64,000 nt of DNA from Christiangramia flava JLT2011 (GTDB lineage Bacteria; Bacteroidota; Bacteroidia; Flavobacteriales; Flavobacteriaceae), in contig NZ_CP016359.1 in the NCBI RefSeq assembly GCF_001951155.1, forward strand, positions 637,001 through 701,000. Direction: 5' to 3'. Below are positions 60,396 to 64,000 of this stretch, piece after piece (the first letter of the stretch is position 1; each line of letters begins with the position of its first letter). The position numbers and the translations under genes are program-made. The notes under the pieces were generated by a model. The model worked only from the letters and a program-made list of their open reading frames with translations. It was not told the DNA's origin and did no database searches.

Positions 60396-63300
60396 ATGAA
60401 GTTACAATTTAAAGAACAGGATTTTCAGGTTCAGGCAGTTGAAGCAGTAGTAGAATGCTTTCAGGGTCAGCCTTTAAAAACAAATCGCTTTACTTTAGAA
60501 AGAAGTAAGGATATTCTAAAAAAGGCAAAATTAGCAGCAGCTGGAGGCACCCAAACTTCAGTATTTGAAGGAGAAGTTCTGGAAGATATCGGGTACCGAA
60601 ATAGTCATGTGGCTATTTCAGAAAATCAGGTTCTAAAGAACATTCAAAAGGTTCAGAAAGAAAATGATCTTCACGAAAGCCAGAAGATTGAGCGACCTAA
60701 AGGAGTAAAACTTGGCTACAACCTAACCATTGAGATGGAGACAGGTACTGGTAAGACCTACACTTACATTCGTACCATGTATGAACTTCACAAAAAGTAT
60801 GGTTGGAGTAAATTTATAGTGATCGTTCCTAGTATAGCTATCCGTGAAGGAGTCTACAAATCATTCGAGGTAACTCAGGAACATTTTCAGGAGCTTTATG
60901 GTCATAAGATCAACCCTTTTATATATAATTCCAGTCAACCCCAGGACATAGAGAATTTTGCTTCAGATAGCAGGATTAGTGTTATGATCATTAATACTCA
61001 GGCCTTTAATGCCAGAGGAAAAGATGCCAGGAGGATTTACCAGGAGTTGGATCAATTTGGTACCAGAAAGCCTATTGAGATCATATCTCAGACGAATCCT
61101 ATCCTTATAATAGATGAACCCCAATCTGTAGATGGTAAGAAAACGCTGGAAAGTATGCAGGATTTTAATCCTTTGTTTACTATCCGTTATTCTGCTACTC
61201 ATAAAGTAGAATATAATAAGATCTATCGCTTAGATGCTTTGGATGCTTATAACCGACGTTTGGTAAAGAAAATTCAGGTTAAGGGGATTAATTTAAAAGG
61301 CTCTACAGGAACTTCAGGGTATCTGTACCTGGAACAGATTAGCTTAAGTACCTCTAAACCACCTTATGCTGTAATTGAATTTGAGAAGAGAACTACTTCT
61401 GGCTCTATTAAAAAAGAAAGAAGAAAGGTTGAAGAAGGTTTCAATTTATATGAGCATTCCGGTAATATGCCAGCCTATAAAAACCAGACCATCACAGAGA
61501 TCAATGGTTATCTCAATAAGATAGTAGTTGGAGGCAAGGATATTTACCCAGGAGACATTCTGAATGATAAGGATGAAAATGCCTTTAGGAGAGTACAGAT
61601 TCGGGAATGTATCATGTCCCATTTACAGAAGGAAAAGCAACTGTATCAAAAAGGAATTAAGGTATTATCCCTGTTCTTTATAGATACGGTAGAAAAATAT
61701 AGGGTGTATGATGAAGATGGCGAACAGGCTCTAGGAGAATACGCCAGGATTTTTGAAGAAGAATATAATAAGGTACGGAGTGAGTTTCTCGACCTTTTCC
61801 AACAGGATTATAACGATTATTTAAGGGATACCGATCCTTCTAAAATTCATAAAGGCTATATGTCAACCAAGTATGAAGAATACCTTCAGCGTGATGATGC
61901 AGATGAAGTTCACCAGGGATATTTCTCTATTGATAAAAAGAACAGGCTAACAGATCCCAAGGTAAAGAGAGGTTCAGAAGATTCAGATGATATTAGTGCT
62001 TATGATCTTATCATGAAGGATAAGGAGAGACTTTTAAGTTTTGAAGAACCTACTCGATTCATATTCTCCCACTCTGCTTTAAAAGAAGGTTGGGATAATC
62101 CTAATGTGTTCCAAATTTGTGCCCTTAAAAATCCAGAAAGCGGCAGTCTTACAAGACGTAGACAGGAAGTAGGGCGTGGAATGCGTTTAAGTGTGAATAA
62201 AAATGGTACTCGCCTGGATTATGACATGGTTGGAGACCAGGTTCATGAGATCAATAAGTTAACGGTAATTGCTTCGGAAAGCTACGAAGCCTTCGCCAAA
62301 GGATTGCAAAAAGAAATTGCCGACACTCTTAAAGACAGACCTCAAAAAGCAGAAGTTAAATTCTTTACCGGAAAACTAGTCTCCAATGAAAAAGAAGAAG
62401 AGCATCGAATTACTGAGGTGGAGGCTAAACACTTAAATAAAATTTTATTTGCGGAAGGGATTATTGATATAGATGATAAAATTACCGAGGAAGGCCGTGA
62501 AAGAATTGAAAAAGAAGAAGTACCGGTCCCAGATCAGTTAAAACCATATAAAGAAGCAGTCAACAAATTATTGAAAACTGTTTACACCGGGGAAGAATTC
62601 AAACCTGAGGATGAAAGAAAAACCGTCGTTCTAAATCCCAATAAGAATTTCAGCAAAAAAGAGTTTCAGGAGCTTTGGGAAAAGATTAATCTCAAAACCA
62701 TATATGAGGTTCAATTTGATACCGAAAAACTTATAGAAGATAGTAAGATCAAGATTAATGCTCAGCTTAATATCGGCGATAGAATCTACGAGGTAAAAAC
62801 TGGTGAACTACAGGATGGCACCAAAAAAGAAATGGAGGAAGGCAATCTTGTAAAAGAATCCAACAGGGAATATCTAAAATTGAAGAATGATCTTTACACT
62901 CATACATTATACGACATTGTAGGGGAAATAGAAGTCCATTCCAATCTTACCAGAAGAACCATAGTAGAAATTTTAAAATCTATTAAAGAAGAAAAATTCC
63001 TGCTACTTAGAAAAAACCCTGAAGAATTTATCTCGAAATGTAGCAAGCTTATCAATGAGGTAAAAGCCAGTTTGATAATCAACAATATCATCTACCATAA
63101 AACTGATGAAAGGCACGATGCTAAAACTGTATTTACTAATGACAAGTCGGCCTTAAGGGATTCTGAGCTTCTACAAAAGCATATTTACGACTTCCTTACT
63201 ACAGACTCTAAAATAGAATCCAGATTTGCTCAGGCTCTTGAAAACAGCACTGAGGTAGTGGTTTATGCCAAACTCCCTAAAAGCTTTTCCATCTCCACGC

Positions 63301-63551
63301 CTGTAGCGAATTACAGTCCAGACTGGGCAATAGTTTTTGATGAAGATAAAGTGAAGCAAATTTATTTTGTTGCAGAAACCAAAGGATCTGACTCAGACCA
63401 GGATCTTAGAGAAATAGAGAAACTTAAGATTCACTGTGCTACAGAACATTTCAAGGAAATAAGTGGCGACCAGGTGAAATTTGAAAAAATAAGCAGCTAC
63501 GAAAAGCTTATGGAGATTGTTCAATTAAAACATGAGAATGAAGTTAATTGA
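60396..63551 (+). CDS. res: Type III restriction enzyme (Res subunit)
   Basis: The 1051-residue protein. SF2 helicase: Walker A METGTGKT (114-121), DEPQ box (ILIIDEPQS, about 237-245), YSATHK (motif III) and RRRQEVGRGMR (motif VI). The nuclease domain near the C-terminus has PDWAIVFDEDKVKQIYFVAETKG, a PD...ExK pattern. It cuts unmethylated DNA as a Mod2Res2-type complex. It overlaps the start of a PLD-like helicase gene by 20 or 14 bp. Confidence 0.95.
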   Translation: MKLQFKEQDFQVQAVEAVVECFQGQPLKTNRFTLERSKDILKKAKLAAAGGTQTSVFEGEVLEDIGYRNSHVAISENQVLKNIQKVQKENDLHESQKIERPKGVKLGYNLTIEMETGTGKTYTYIRTMYELHKKYGWSKFIVIVPSIAIREGVYKSFEVTQEHFQELYGHKINPFIYNSSQPQDIENFASDSRISVMIINTQAFNARGKDARRIYQELDQFGTRKPIEIISQTNPILIIDEPQSVDGKKTLESMQDFNPLFTIRYSATHKVEYNKIYRLDALDAYNRRLVKKIQVKGINLKGSTGTSGYLYLEQISLSTSKPPYAVIEFEKRTTSGSIKKERRKVEEGFNLYEHSGNMPAYKNQTITEINGYLNKIVVGGKDIYPGDILNDKDENAFRRVQIRECIMSHLQKEKQLYQKGIKVLSLFFIDTVEKYRVYDEDGEQALGEYARIFEEEYNKVRSEFLDLFQQDYNDYLRDTDPSKIHKGYMSTKYEEYLQRDDADEVHQGYFSIDKKNRLTDPKVKRGSEDSDDISAYDLIMKDKERLLSFEEPTRFIFSHSALKEGWDNPNVFQICALKNPESGSLTRRRQEVGRGMRLSVNKNGTRLDYDMVGDQVHEINKLTVIASESYEAFAKGLQKEIADTLKDRPQKAEVKFFTGKLVSNEKEEEHRITEVEAKHLNKILFAEGIIDIDDKITEEGRERIEKEEVPVPDQLKPYKEAVNKLLKTVYTGEEFKPEDERKTVVLNPNKNFSKKEFQELWEKINLKTIYEVQFDTEKLIEDSKIKINAQLNIGDRIYEVKTGELQDGTKKEMEEGNLVKESNREYLKLKNDLYTHTLYDIVGEIEVHSNLTRRTIVEILKSIKEEKFLLLRKNPEEFISKCSKLINEVKASLIINNIIYHKTDERHDAKTVFTNDKSALRDSELLQKHIYDFLTTDSKIESRFAQALENSTEVVVYAKLPKSFSISTPVANYSPDWAIVFDEDKVKQIYFVAETKGSDSDQDLREIEKLKIHCATEHFKEISGDQVKFEKISSYEKLMEIVQLKHENEVN

Positions 63552-64000
63552 TAATGTAAATTCTCATTTAGGCGACGATCTAAAACAAACCCTTAAAAAA
63601 GGAAGTAAGCTAAGTATAGCTGCTGCATCTTTTTCTATCTATGCGTTCGAGGCCTTAAAAAAGGAACTTGTTAAGATCGAAGATTTACGATTCATTTTTA
63701 CCTCGCCTACCTTTATTGAAGAGCATTTCCAAAAAGATAGTAGAAAGTTCTATATCCCTCATATCGTAAAGGAATCTGAACTTTGTGGTGGAGATTTTGA
63801 GCTTAGGCTTATGAACCAGCTAAACCAAAGGGCTATTGCAAAGGAATGTTCAAAATGGGTTCAGGAAAAAGTTACTTTCAAATCAAATAAACATAGCAAC
63901 CAGCAGCTAAATGGAATGATTCATCTTAAGAACAAAGAAGATGAAGAATTCTCTTATATCAATGTAAATAGTTTCACAACTTCAGATTTAGGTATTACCA
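63532..64000 (+). CDS. PLD-domain/SNF2-type helicase, N-terminal part (cut by window edge)
   Basis: The frame starts at 63532 (MRMKLIDN) or 63538 and is open to the window end (156 codons). The sequence (LSIAASFSIYAFEALKKEL, RFIFTSPTFIEEHF) is that of the phospholipase-D-like N-terminal domain of DEAD/SNF2 helicases that accompany type III systems in Bacteroidota. The helicase motifs would be beyond the window, so the call rests on this N-domain and on the operon position. Confidence 0.65.
   Translation, partial: MRMKLIDNVNSHLGDDLKQTLKKGSKLSIAAASFSIYAFEALKKELVKIEDLRFIFTSPTFIEEHFQKDSRKFYIPHIVKESELCGGDFELRLMNQLNQRAIAKECSKWVQEKVTFKSNKHSNQQLNGMIHLKNKEDEEFSYINVNSFTTSDLGIT

Larger units (their letters stand above)
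34071..64000 (+). mobile_element. Integrative mobilisable element / genomic island at ssrA (right end outside window)
   Basis: The island is delimited on the left by the tmRNA gene and its integrase. It carries mobilisation genes (53328-56509), an SSB, a RadC-like gene, a toxin-antitoxin operon, two probable defence modules, a type III restriction-modification system and the sigma/dCas12f module. It is visibly AT-richer than the chromosome at 1-29000, most strongly at 35600-40300 and 44000-49000. No conjugative pilus (Tra) genes are seen, so it looks mobilisable rather than self-transmissible, unless they lie outside the window. Confidence 0.75.

Overview
The window comes from a member of the Bacteroidota, most likely a marine-type Flavobacteriaceae of the Gramella/Christiangramia/Salegentibacter kind. 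The evidence is Bacteroidota promoters of the TAnnTTTG type (for example at 16710 and 1113), a tmRNA with tag GENNYALAA, lipoproteins and SusC/TonB-type barrels, GLPGLI and BfmA/MobB families, and a cyclophilin-FKBP fusion typical of the group.

Positions 1-33672 are ordinary chromosome. They hold a dual-family prolyl isomerase, two amidohydrolase lipoproteins, a PiT-like transporter, a MEMO-like protein, a TPR/beta-barrel pair, FtsE, polyphosphate glucokinase, TypA, DinB, KdsA, a porin/BCCT/universal-stress set, a TlpA-like lipoprotein, a long run of small membrane proteins with CreD, an MpaB-like oxygenase and a winged-helix regulator with two matching operators, an S9 peptidase, an EEP-family phosphatase/nuclease and a saccharopine-dehydrogenase-like enzyme. 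This part ends at the tmRNA gene ssrA (33673-34070).

From 34071 to the end of the window is an AT-richer genomic island inserted at the 3' end of ssrA, with an IntDOT-like tyrosine recombinase as its first gene. No second attachment site was seen, so the right end lies outside. The island carries a frameshifted ADP-ribosyltransferase-like gene, a GHKL-ATPase/nuclease fusion, a Sll1717-like P-loop ATPase, an XRE regulator, the sigma/dCas12f module, a GLPGLI/TonB-type receptor locus with a two-component system, a HipBST-like toxin-antitoxin operon with three evenly spaced operators, a mobilisation block (SSB, RadC-like, candidate oriT, BfmA, MobB-type relaxase, coupling ATPase, wHTH protein), a DUF5655-like nuclease, and a type III restriction-modification system followed by a PLD-domain helicase that runs off the end.

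The most striking system is at 40757-42757. An ECF-like sigma factor with an extra C-terminal sigma4-like domain is followed one base later by a short Cas12f/TnpB-type protein. This protein has lost the RuvC-I Asp and RuvC-II Glu and stops before the zinc finger and RuvC-III. Immediately downstream lies a set of stable hairpins ending in a sequence resembling the 3' end of Cas12f repeats, which reads as a guide RNA gene. No anti-sigma (FecR-like) gene is present. I infer an RNA-guided transcription module in which the dead Cas12f and guide RNA position the sigma factor. The downstream secreted peptide, GLPGLI protein and TonB-type receptor are candidate clients, but I did not find a convincing target match in this window.
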